Assembly: GCF_022829445.1 (NCBI RefSeq)
Contig: NZ_JAKSXY010000125.1
Span: 62,001 to 126,000 of the forward strand
Reading direction: 5' to 3'
DNA: 64,000 nt
Source of the DNA: Methylobacterium sp. J-068
GTDB lineage: Bacteria; Pseudomonadota; Alphaproteobacteria; Rhizobiales; Beijerinckiaceae
Shown: piece after piece, positions 1 to 6,824 of the stretch
Numbering within the stretch: position 1 is the stretch's first letter
Layout: each line of letters opens with the position of its first letter
Made by a program: the position numbers and the translations under genes
Notes under the pieces: model-generated
What the model saw: only the letters and a program-made list of their open reading frames with translations
Databases searched by the model: none
Told to the model about the DNA's origin: nothing

Positions 1-2
1 CA

Positions 3-620
3 AGCGTCCTCGCGCTGCCCTTCGTGCGCGGCCTGCCCGCCTGGGCGGCTCTGCTCGGCGCGGGGGTGGTCCTGGCAGGCCCGCATCTCGTGGCGGCGGA
101 CGCCCTCGATGCGCCGGTCCTGGCCTTCCTCGGCCTCGGCCAGGGAACGCCGCAGACCAACGACTACGTGCCGCTGTTTCCCTGGTTCGGCCTGATCCTG
201 GCCGGCATCGCCCTGGCCCGCTACGGGCTGCCGGCCTTCGCCCGGACGACGCTCGGCGCCTGGCGGGCGGGTGGGCGGATCGGGCGCGGCCTCACCTTCG
301 CGGGTCGTCACAGCCTCGCGGTCTACCTCGTGCACCAGCCCGTGCTGATGGCGCTGTTCACCGGCCTCGTGAGCCTGACCGGACCGCATCCGGAGGCGGG
401 CGTCCGCGAATTCCGGTCACTCTACGAGCGCAACTGCACGGCAACGGGCGGAGACTCTCAAGCCTGCGCCAAGGCGGCCATCTGCGTCTCCGATGCCTTT
501 CGCCGCGAGGGCCTCTGGGCCGACAGGCCCCGCAGCTTCAGCGCCGAGGAACGCGCGCGGGCGCAGGGTCTGTCGCAAGGTTGCTACGAGGCGGCGGAGG
601 GAACGGCGCCCGCTCCCTGA
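3..620 (+). CDS. DUF1624 / heparan-alpha-glucosaminide N-acetyltransferase-like membrane protein, 3' part
   Basis: The reading frame is open from the left edge, so the N-terminus lies outside the window. What remains has hydrophobic segments, including one around VPLFPWFGLILAGIALARYG, and the stretch GRHSLAVYLVHQPVLMALF, which is typical of the last helices of the DUF1624/YeiB-like acyltransferase group. After the last helix comes a short Cys-rich tail (four Cys within about 30 residues in NCTATGGDSQACAKAAIC), probably a small disulfide-bonded or metal-binding extension. The substrate cannot be judged from this fragment. The family call rests on the helix pattern and the SLAVYLVHQP motif. Confidence 0.7.
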   Translation, partial: SVLALPFVRGLPAWAALLGAGVVLAGPHLVAADALDAPVLAFLGLGQGTPQTNDYVPLFPWFGLILAGIALARYGLPAFARTTLGAWRAGGRIGRGLTFAGRHSLAVYLVHQPVLMALFTGLVSLTGPHPEAGVREFRSLYERNCTATGGDSQACAKAAICVSDAFRREGLWADRPRSFSAEERARAQGLSQGCYEAAEGTAPAP

Positions 621-650
621 GACGGTGCCGCTCCCCGCCGAGCCGGGTGT

Positions 651-1217
651 TCAGTCCTTGGCGCGCTCCACGTAGGAGCCGTCCTCGGTCATGATCACCA
701 CGCGGGTGCCGACGGCGATGTGCGGCGGCACGGCGGTGCGCACGCCGTTGGAGAGGATGGCGGGCTTGTAGGACGAGGAGGCCGTCTGGCCCTTCATCGC
801 CGGCTCGGTCTCGGTGACTTCGAGGGTGACGCGCTGCGGAAGTTCGAGGGTCAGCGCCACGCCGTTATGGGTCGAGACCATCACGGCCATCCCTTCCTGA
901 AGGTAGGGGGCGGCGGAACCGACGACGTCCTTCGGGATCGCGACCTGGTCGTAATTCTCGGGGTTCATGAAGTGGAAGCCCTCGCCGTCCTCGTAGAGGA
1001 AGGTGTGCTCCCGGTCCTCGACGAAGGCGCGCTCGACCGATTCGGTGGTGCGGTAGCGCTCGGACACCTTCACGCCGTCGGTGATGCGGCGCATGTCGAG
1101 CTGCGTAACGGGCGTGCCCTTGCCGGGGTGGATGTTCTCGACCGTCAGGATGACGTAGAGCTTGCCATCCTTGTCGACGACGTTGCCCTTGCGGAGCGTA
1201 GAGGCGATCACCTTCAC
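651..1217 (-). CDS. efp: Elongation factor P
   Basis: EF-P relieves ribosome stalling at consecutive prolines. The frame is open to 1292, but the family starts with (M)KVIAS, so I place the start at the GTG at 1217. This gives 188 residues, the usual length. An AGGA element lies about 10 bases upstream of that GTG. The N-terminal KOW-like domain carries the loop HPGKGTP with Lys33 at the position modified by beta-lysylation; an OB-fold and the C-terminal domain follow (EVTETEPAMKGQTAS, VVIMTEDGSYVERAKD). It is divergent from epmA and epmB, whose products modify that lysine, so modification by this route is strongly implied. Confidence 0.97.
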   Translation of the reverse strand: MKVIASTLRKGNVVDKDGKLYVILTVENIHPGKGTPVTQLDMRRITDGVKVSERYRTTESVERAFVEDREHTFLYEDGEGFHFMNPENYDQVAIPKDVVGSAAPYLQEGMAVMVSTHNGVALTLELPQRVTLEVTETEPAMKGQTASSSYKPAILSNGVRTAVPPHIAVGTRVVIMTEDGSYVERAKD

Positions 1218-1417
1218 GGGGTCTGGTCCTGCTGTGTTCGTTGGAAAAACGGACGCGACGCCCCGGCGCGGTTTCATCCGCGGGGGCGACATCTTGGCCC
1301 CGCCACTAACCTATCCGAGCCCCCGTTGCCAGTCGCACGGCGAGCCGGCACTCCAAAGGCGGCGATTCCCCCACCTCATGTTTCCCTTGCCCTCTTTCCC
1401 ATGTCCTCGCTTCAGCC

Positions 1418-2470
1418 ATGAACACGCCCTCTCCCTGGTGGATGCCGCATCGGCACGCCGACCGCCGGCCGGCCCTGATGGCGCGCAATCGCATCGTGGC
1501 GGCCTTCCGCGCGCATTTCGCCCGTGCCGATTTCGTGGAGGTCGAAGCCGCCGCCCTGCAGGTCTCGCCGGGCAACGAGGCGCATCTCTGCGCCTTCGCC
1601 ACCGAGATGCAGGCCCCCGACGGAAGGGCCGAGGCGATCTACCTCCACACCTCGCCGGAATTCGCCTGCAAGAAGCTGCTGGCGGCCGGTGAAGCGCGCA
1701 TCGTCAGCTTCGCCCGGGTCTACCGCAACCGCGAGCGCGGACCTTTGCACCATCCCGAATTCACCATGCTGGAATGGTACCGGGCCGGCGCCGACTACAC
1801 CGAACTCATGCGCGACGGCGCTGATCTGCTGGCGCTCGCGGCCGAGACGGCGGAGGCGCGCCGCCTGCGCTACCGCGACCGGGAGGCCGACCCGTTCGCG
1901 GATTTCGAGCGCGTCACGCTGGCCGAAGCCTTCGCGGAGCGCGCCGGCATCGACCTTCTCGCCACGATCGACCACGATGGCCGTACCGATCGGGATGCGC
2001 TCGCCGCCGCCGTCCGGCAGGCGGGCTTGCGCGTGGCGGACGACGACACCTGGGCGGATCTCTTCAGCCGCGTCCTCGTCGCCCGCGTCGAGCCGCATCT
2101 CGGCCTCGGCCGGCCGACCATCCTGTGCGAGTACCCGGTGAGCGAGGCGGCCCTGGCGCGACCGAGCCCGCGCGACCCGCGCGTGGCCGAGCGCTTCGAG
2201 CTCTATGCCTGCGGCGTCGAACTCGCCAACGCCTTCGGCGAACTCACGGATGCCGACGAGCAGCGCCGGCGCTTCATCCTGGAAATGGAGGAGAAGGCGC
2301 GCGTCTACGGAGAGACCTACCCCATCGACGAGGATTTCCTGGCGGCTCTCGCGATCATGCCGGAGGCGAGCGGGATCGCGCTCGGACTCGACCGGCTGGT
2401 CATGCTCGCCACCGGCGCGCCCCGGATCGAGGACGTCATCTGGACGCCCGTGGCGCGGCTGCCGGCATGA
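1418..2470 (+). CDS. epmA: EF-P--(R)-beta-lysine ligase
   Basis: EpmA (also PoxA, GenX or YjeA) is a free-standing paralogue of the class II lysyl-tRNA synthetase catalytic core that attaches (R)-beta-lysine to EF-P. The protein has 350 residues and lacks the N-terminal anticodon-binding OB domain of LysRS, as expected for the family. Class II motifs are visible: motif 2 around RVYRNRERGPLHHPEFTMLEWYRAG and motif 3 near the end in GIALGLDRLVMLATGAP. The N-terminus (SPWWMPHRHADRRPALMARNRIV) matches the usual EpmA start. It lies opposite efp across a 200-base divergent region and overlaps epmB by ATGA, so the two enzymes are probably translated together. Confidence 0.96.
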   Translation: MNTPSPWWMPHRHADRRPALMARNRIVAAFRAHFARADFVEVEAAALQVSPGNEAHLCAFATEMQAPDGRAEAIYLHTSPEFACKKLLAAGEARIVSFARVYRNRERGPLHHPEFTMLEWYRAGADYTELMRDGADLLALAAETAEARRLRYRDREADPFADFERVTLAEAFAERAGIDLLATIDHDGRTDRDALAAAVRQAGLRVADDDTWADLFSRVLVARVEPHLGLGRPTILCEYPVSEAALARPSPRDPRVAERFELYACGVELANAFGELTDADEQRRRFILEMEEKARVYGETYPIDEDFLAALAIMPEASGIALGLDRLVMLATGAPRIEDVIWTPVARLPA

Positions 2471-3531
2471 AACGGCCCCTGGATCGGCCGCTGCGTGATC
2501 CCGGCGCCCTGGTTCGGGCGGGGCTCGTCGCCCCGGCCGCCCTCCCGGCCCTGGAGGCGGTGGCGGCGCGCTACGCGGTCTCGGTGACGCCCGACATGGC
2601 GGAGTTGATCGACGCGCAGGATTCCGCCGACCCGATCGCGCGCCAGTTCCTGCCGCGGGCGGAGGAGTTGGAGACCCGCCCCGAGGAGAATGCCGATCCG
2701 ATCGGGGACGATGCCCACAGCCCCCTCCCCGGCCTCGTCCACCGCTACCCGGACCGGGTCCTGCTGAAGCCGCTCCATGTCTGCCCGGTCTATTGCCGCT
2801 TCTGCTTCCGGCGCGAGGTGGTGGGGCCGGACGGACTCGGAACGCTGAGCGAGGCCGATCTCGCGCGGGCGCTGGCCTACATCGCGGATCGGCCCGAGAT
2901 CTGGGAGGTCGTGGTCACGGGCGGCGACCCCTTCGCGCTCTCGCCGCGGCGGCTGGGGAGCATCGCGGCCGCGCTCGCCGGCATTGCGCATGTCCGGGTC
3001 CTGCGCTTCCACACCCGCGTGCCCGTGGTCGAGCCGGGCTCCGTCACCGACGCGCTCGTGGCCGCCCTGAAGCGATTCGAGGGTGCGGTCTTCGTCGCGC
3101 TCCACGCCAACCATCCGCGCGAATTCACGCCCGCGGCGATGGCCGCCATCGCGCGGCTCGTGGATGCCGGCATTCCGATAGTGAGCCAGTCCGTGCTGCT
3201 CGCCGGGATCAACGACGATCCCGAGACACTGAGCCTCCTGATGCGCCGCTTCGTGGAGAACCGGATCAAGCCCTATTATCTCCATCACGGGGACCTCGCG
3301 CCGGGTACGGGGCACCTGCGCACGACGCTCGATCAGGGGCGTGCCCTCGTGAGGGACCTGCGCGGACGCCTCTCCGGCCTCGCTCAACCGCTCTATGTGC
3401 TCGACATTCCGGGGGGGCACGGCAAGGTCCCGGTGGGCCCGGATTATCTCGAGGCCGACGGGGCCGGCTGGCGCGTCACCGATCCGAATGGGACGGCGCA
3501 CGCCTATCCCCCCGAACCAGACGGGTCCTGA
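2467..3531 (+). CDS. epmB: EF-P beta-lysylation protein, lysine 2,3-aminomutase-like radical SAM enzyme
   Basis: EpmB converts L-lysine to (R)-beta-lysine, the substrate of EpmA. I chose the ATG at 2467, which overlaps the epmA stop as ATGA and gives 354 residues. The radical SAM cluster motif is CPVYCRFC (C-x3-C-x2-C) at about residues 107-114, followed by a GGDPF glycine motif that contacts SAM. PLP-binding KamA features follow (PYYLHHGDLAPGTGHLRT, then LDIPGGHGKVP). The length is shorter than clostridial aminomutases, as in other EpmB proteins. The context of efp and epmA makes EF-P modification far more likely than lysine fermentation. No epmC hydroxylase gene is in the window. Confidence 0.95.
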   Translation: MKRPLDRPLRDPGALVRAGLVAPAALPALEAVAARYAVSVTPDMAELIDAQDSADPIARQFLPRAEELETRPEENADPIGDDAHSPLPGLVHRYPDRVLLKPLHVCPVYCRFCFRREVVGPDGLGTLSEADLARALAYIADRPEIWEVVVTGGDPFALSPRRLGSIAAALAGIAHVRVLRFHTRVPVVEPGSVTDALVAALKRFEGAVFVALHANHPREFTPAAMAAIARLVDAGIPIVSQSVLLAGINDDPETLSLLMRRFVENRIKPYYLHHGDLAPGTGHLRTTLDQGRALVRDLRGRLSGLAQPLYVLDIPGGHGKVPVGPDYLEADGAGWRVTDPNGTAHAYPPEPDGS

Positions 3532-3655
3532 CACGGGCGGCGCGTTGACAGGTCTTCGAGCCTAAGCTTCTGATGCCCGCGACCTTTCGCGGCTCCGATG
3601 GCGGCGATCCGCCCGGATCACGCGTCGCGGAACGCCAGGACTCTCGGGGAAGCTG

Positions 3656-4105
3656 ATGGGTGTGTTCCAGGATTTCATCGGGCGCTTCAACCAGACGATG
3701 ACGGCCTATATCGGCGATCGCCCCCTGATGGAGGCGGCGGTCTCGGCCGCGGCCAACGTCATCCTGGCGGATTACGAGATCGACGAGGAGGAGATCGAGG
3801 CGGCGCTCGCGGGCATGCGCGCCAACCCGATCCTGGAGAAGGGCTACGACACCCTGAAGCTGGAGGCGGAGCTGTTCGAGGGAATCGCCCGCGCGCGGAC
3901 CCGGGCCGGGCGCGCGGAGAATCTTCGCTTTGTCTCCGCCATCGCCGCGCGCGAGAGCATCCAGCGCATGAGCGTGTTCCTGATCGCCGCCGACGTCGCC
4001 GATCAGGCGGGCATCAGCGCCGTGGAGCACACGGCGCTCGCCGAGATCGCGGCCGCCCTCGGCGTCGACAAGGACGCGCTGCTGGGCTCGGCGGCGGGGG
4101 CGTGA
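3656..4105 (+). CDS. TerB-domain protein
   Basis: This is a 149-residue soluble all-helical protein. The acidic segment NVILADYEIDEEEIEAAL and a second half of the type LIAADVADQAGISAVEHTALAEIAAALGV fit the TerB fold, whose paired acidic helices can bind metal. No other ter genes (terA, C, D, E or Z) are nearby, so a role in tellurite resistance cannot be inferred; solitary TerB domains are common in alphaproteobacteria and mostly uncharacterised. The ATG at 3656 starts in the context GAAGCTGATGG. It is preceded by about 120 bases without coding signal after epmB. Confidence 0.8.
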   Translation: MGVFQDFIGRFNQTMTAYIGDRPLMEAAVSAAANVILADYEIDEEEIEAALAGMRANPILEKGYDTLKLEAELFEGIARARTRAGRAENLRFVSAIAARESIQRMSVFLIAADVADQAGISAVEHTALAEIAAALGVDKDALLGSAAGA

Positions 4106-4108
4106 GCC

Positions 4109-4501
4109 TCAGTCGGACGCGCGCTCCGTGACCAGGGCCGCATCCTTCCCCACCTGACGCTCGAAGCGGCGCGGCAACAGGTTGGAGCGGGCCATCCGGC
4201 GCAGGCCCAGCGTCGTTAGGACGAGGGCGATGGCGGCGAACGGGCTGCCGACGATGAGCGCGGCCAGGATTTCCGAGCCGATCAGCGCCGCGAGTCCCTT
4301 CACCAGGGCGACGAACAGCATCACCATCGCGGCCACGACCAGAACGAGCGCGGTCCCGAACGTGGCGACGAGACCCAGGATGGCCTGGATGTTCCCGTCA
4401 GTCTCTCGCCGCATCAATTCCAGTTCCTGGCCCACGAGGTCGCCGCCGTGGCGCAGGCCCTCGCTGATCAGCGTGCGCAGGCTCGCCGTCGGTCGTCCCA
4501 T
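4109..4501 (-). CDS. Holin-X-like (phage holin superfamily III) membrane protein
   Basis: The 130-residue protein has two or three transmembrane helices in its central and C-terminal parts (about residues 42-68 and 73-103: AILGLVATFGTALVLVVAAM, then ILAALIVGSPFAAIALVLTTLG) after an amphipathic N-terminal helix (LISEGLRHGGDLVGQELELMRRE). This is the usual layout of the actinobacterial/proteobacterial holin-X family, which is chromosomal and not a proven holin. I chose the ATG at 4501, which has an AGGGAAC element upstream, over the longer frame to 4552. Its 3' end abuts the convergent TerB gene. No lysis or phage structural gene is near, so a prophage origin is not supported. Confidence 0.75.
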   Translation of the reverse strand: MGRPTASLRTLISEGLRHGGDLVGQELELMRRETDGNIQAILGLVATFGTALVLVVAAMVMLFVALVKGLAALIGSEILAALIVGSPFAAIALVLTTLGLRRMARSNLLPRRFERQVGKDAALVTERASD

Positions 4502-4548
4502 GGAGTCCAGTTCCCTGTGCGTGTCCCCCAGCGGGGGCCCCGAAGGCC

Positions 4549-6060
4549 TCAACCGTGGCTTTCCGATCCCGTTCCGGCCGCATCGGGTTTCCCTGCCGTG
4601 CCGATCGCCGCCGCGATGGCGTCGAGGAGCATCGTATCCTCGCCCGCCATCGCCTCCATCGAGGCCATGCGGCCGACGACGGTGGCGGCGATGCCCTCCT
4701 CCACCGTGCCCTCCGCGAGCGCGTAGTAGATCGTCGCCCGCCGGCCGTCGCGGTGGCAGCGCCCCTCGATCTGCGCCAGCTGGATCGCGCTGTGGCGCAG
4801 GTCGTGGACGATCAGGGCACGGGGCTTCTCACCCCCCGGCATCTCGCCCTGATGCAGGGAGATCGACTCGGTCACGGTGAAGACCACCGCGTCGAGCTGC
4901 CCGGCCTGGAAGCCGAGCCGCGTCGCCTCGTTCGCCTCCCCCGACCGGGTCCCCGTGATCGCGTCGGCCCGCCAGCCCGCCGCGCGCAGGGCCGCCACGA
5001 GGGCCTCGCCCGTCTCCAGGAAGGCGATCGAGATCGCGATCTGATGGCCCTCCTCCATCAGCAGATCGGCGAAGGCGGCGGTGCCCGAGACCCGCAGCAG
5101 GCTGGCCTTCTGGCGAAAGCGCAGGTCGGCCGCCCAACCGGCGGGCTTGCGGGTCGATCCGCCGAGCAGGCCCCACTCGCGGCGGAACTCGCGCCACGTG
5201 GCGTCGTAGAGGCGGCGCTCGGCCGGGCTCAGCGCCACGGGGCTGAGTTCGCGCTGCACCTCCGGCCATCCGGCGATGTCGGCGGGGCGCCGCCGCAATC
5301 CGATCGCGCGCGGTCCCTTGAACAGCAGGTCGGCCATCACGGTGCAGTCGCGCGGGTTCGCCTCCCAGGACCAGTTGGTCCAGCGGCCCTTGGCCCTGCC
5401 GATCCCGAGCCGCTGCATCAGGCCGCGAAACTCGGCCAGTGTCTGCGCGGGCTCGCCCGCCGCCTCGCCGAGAAGCGGTCCGAGATAGGAGAGTTCGTGC
5501 GGCGCCTGACCCGCCGTGGCGCTGAGATAGATGGTGAAGCCGGCCGCCTCCGCGATCTGTCGGCAGACCAGGCTCTGCTGGGCATAAGGATTCCGGATGC
5601 GGTGGCTCTCGTCGAACACCACCAGGGGCCAGGCCCGCTTCGGCGTGCCGTGCTTGGCCAGGGCGTTGTTCTTCGCCCGCGTCGAGCGGCGGTTGCTCGC
5701 CGGCGGGGGAGCCATGAGGGCCTTGGTGCGCTCGTAATTGGTCAGCGTGACCGCCTTCGGGGCAAGGCCCGAGAGCGCGATCGTCCGGCGCCATTGCGGC
5801 ATCGCCCCCTTGGGACAGACGATCAGGATCTCGCGCTCCGGCATCGCGGCGACCGCGCTCCAGACCGATAGCGTCTTGCCGAGCCCCGTCGTGTCGCCGA
5901 GCAGAAATCCCCGGCGCCCGGCCATGCGCGCGGCGAGGATCGCCCGGCTCGCCTCGGCCTGGTGCGGGCGTGGAACCAGCAGCGTCCCATCCGGCATCAG
6001 AACGCGCGTCCGGCGCAGCCCGCGGCCCGCGATTCTGTTCTGGCGGAGAACGCGCCACAC
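4549..6060 (-). CDS. SNF2/DEAD-like superfamily 2 helicase
   Basis: This 503-residue protein carries a complete set of SF2 motifs. A Q-like RPHQAEA comes first, then Walker A (GDTTGLGKTLS, about residue 55), an unusual Walker B (VVFDESHRIRNP, DESH in place of DEAH), motif III LSATAGQ, and motifs V and VI in the C-terminal lobe (VVFTVTESISLHQGE, then QIEGRCHRDGR). The GLGKT and LSATA motifs suggest the SNF2 subgroup, as in plasmid- and phage-type helicases. It has no added nuclease, methylase or DNA-binding domain and no obvious partner. The start is a GTG at 6060 without a clear ribosome site; an ATG at 5997 is possible. Its role is unknown. Confidence 0.8.
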   Translation of the reverse strand: MWRVLRQNRIAGRGLRRTRVLMPDGTLLVPRPHQAEASRAILAARMAGRRGFLLGDTTGLGKTLSVWSAVAAMPEREILIVCPKGAMPQWRRTIALSGLAPKAVTLTNYERTKALMAPPPASNRRSTRAKNNALAKHGTPKRAWPLVVFDESHRIRNPYAQQSLVCRQIAEAAGFTIYLSATAGQAPHELSYLGPLLGEAAGEPAQTLAEFRGLMQRLGIGRAKGRWTNWSWEANPRDCTVMADLLFKGPRAIGLRRRPADIAGWPEVQRELSPVALSPAERRLYDATWREFRREWGLLGGSTRKPAGWAADLRFRQKASLLRVSGTAAFADLLMEEGHQIAISIAFLETGEALVAALRAAGWRADAITGTRSGEANEATRLGFQAGQLDAVVFTVTESISLHQGEMPGGEKPRALIVHDLRHSAIQLAQIEGRCHRDGRRATIYYALAEGTVEEGIAATVVGRMASMEAMAGEDTMLLDAIAAAIGTAGKPDAAGTGSESHG

Positions 6061-6106
6061 CCCGCGCGAAGTCTTTGCGGCAGCCTCACCATGTTTTGAA
6101 AACCTT

Positions 6107-6132
6107 GGAACTGTTCAGGTTGTGCTTTTGTT
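6107..6132 (+). promoter_or_regulatory. Putative EcfG (general stress sigma factor) promoter
   Basis: GGAAC at 6107-6111 is followed after exactly 17 bases by TGTT (6129-6132). The alphaproteobacterial EcfG/PhyR-pathway consensus is GGAAC-N16/17-(C)GTT, so the -35 is perfect and the -10 keeps GTT. It sits 47 bases upstream of the secreted-protein gene at 6180 and nowhere near a different plus-strand gene. Chance occurrence is possible for such a short motif. Confidence 0.5.
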
Positions 6133-6179
6133 AAGAGGTCGTCCCGGCGCGCGGTCGGGAGACGCTCTCGGAGAGATCC

Positions 6180-6821
6180 ATGCCGACGTTTCCGCTGTCC
6201 GCCGCGCCGCGCGCGGTGATCGCTCCCGCATTCGCGTTCCTGATGCTCGGCCTGCCGGCAAGCGCGCAGAGTGCCGATCGCAGCCTCTTCGATCTGCTGT
6301 TTGCCCCTGCCCGTCCCGTGCAGCAAGCGGAGCCCGCGCCGACGATGGATCAGGGCGGGTACGAGCAGGCCCGCCGCTCGATCCGCCGCGCCGACCGCCG
6401 TCAACGGCCGAAGATCCGCTATGCGGCCCTCCCCAAGGCCGAGCCCCTGCAGATCAAGGTGACGGACCGGCAGACGCCCCTCGACATGAAGGCCGGCCCG
6501 GCGGCAGCCTTCATGAAGGACGAGACCCTGCGCCCCGGCGACATCGTCGTGATGAAGGACGGTCCCAAGGTCTTCGTCGGCAGGCCGGACGACCGCCACA
6601 CGGCGCGGGATTTCCAGAGCATCGGCCGCTCCGACTTCATCGATCGCCGGACCCGTACCCAATTGACCGCGATGATGCTGCCCGTCGGCGCGATGCCGGC
6701 GGATCAGGCCCGCAAGCTGATGGCCCGCTCTGCCAAAGTCATGCCCATCGGGCCCGCACAGCCGGTGCGCGTGGAAACGACCGCCATGCGGGTGATCAAT
6801 CCCTGGACGACCTCGCCCTGA
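6180..6821 (+). CDS. Secreted protein of unknown function
   Basis: I do not recognise a family. The 213-residue product starts with a signal peptide (hydrophobic AVIAPAFAFLMLGLP, with cleavage likely after ASA at about residue 30). A basic linker rich in Arg follows (RRSIRRADRRQRPKIRY). The remaining 130 residues are mixed alpha/beta with no membrane segment and no Cys after the signal, so it is probably periplasmic. The segment LRPGDIVVMKDGPKVFVGRPDD could be a small beta domain. It is divergent from the helicase gene and preceded by an EcfG-like promoter, suggesting a general stress regulon member. Confidence 0.7.
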   Translation: MPTFPLSAAPRAVIAPAFAFLMLGLPASAQSADRSLFDLLFAPARPVQQAEPAPTMDQGGYEQARRSIRRADRRQRPKIRYAALPKAEPLQIKVTDRQTPLDMKAGPAAAFMKDETLRPGDIVVMKDGPKVFVGRPDDRHTARDFQSIGRSDFIDRRTRTQLTAMMLPVGAMPADQARKLMARSAKVMPIGPAQPVRVETTAMRVINPWTTSP

Positions 6822-6824
6822 GGT

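Noticed and set aside
3656..4105. Tellurite resistance locus
   Set aside because: Only a lone TerB domain; no terA, C, D, E or Z neighbours.
4109..6060. Prophage remnant suggested by a holin-like gene and a helicase
   Set aside because: No capsid, tail, integrase or lysis genes, no attachment repeats, and the holin-X family is mostly chromosomal.
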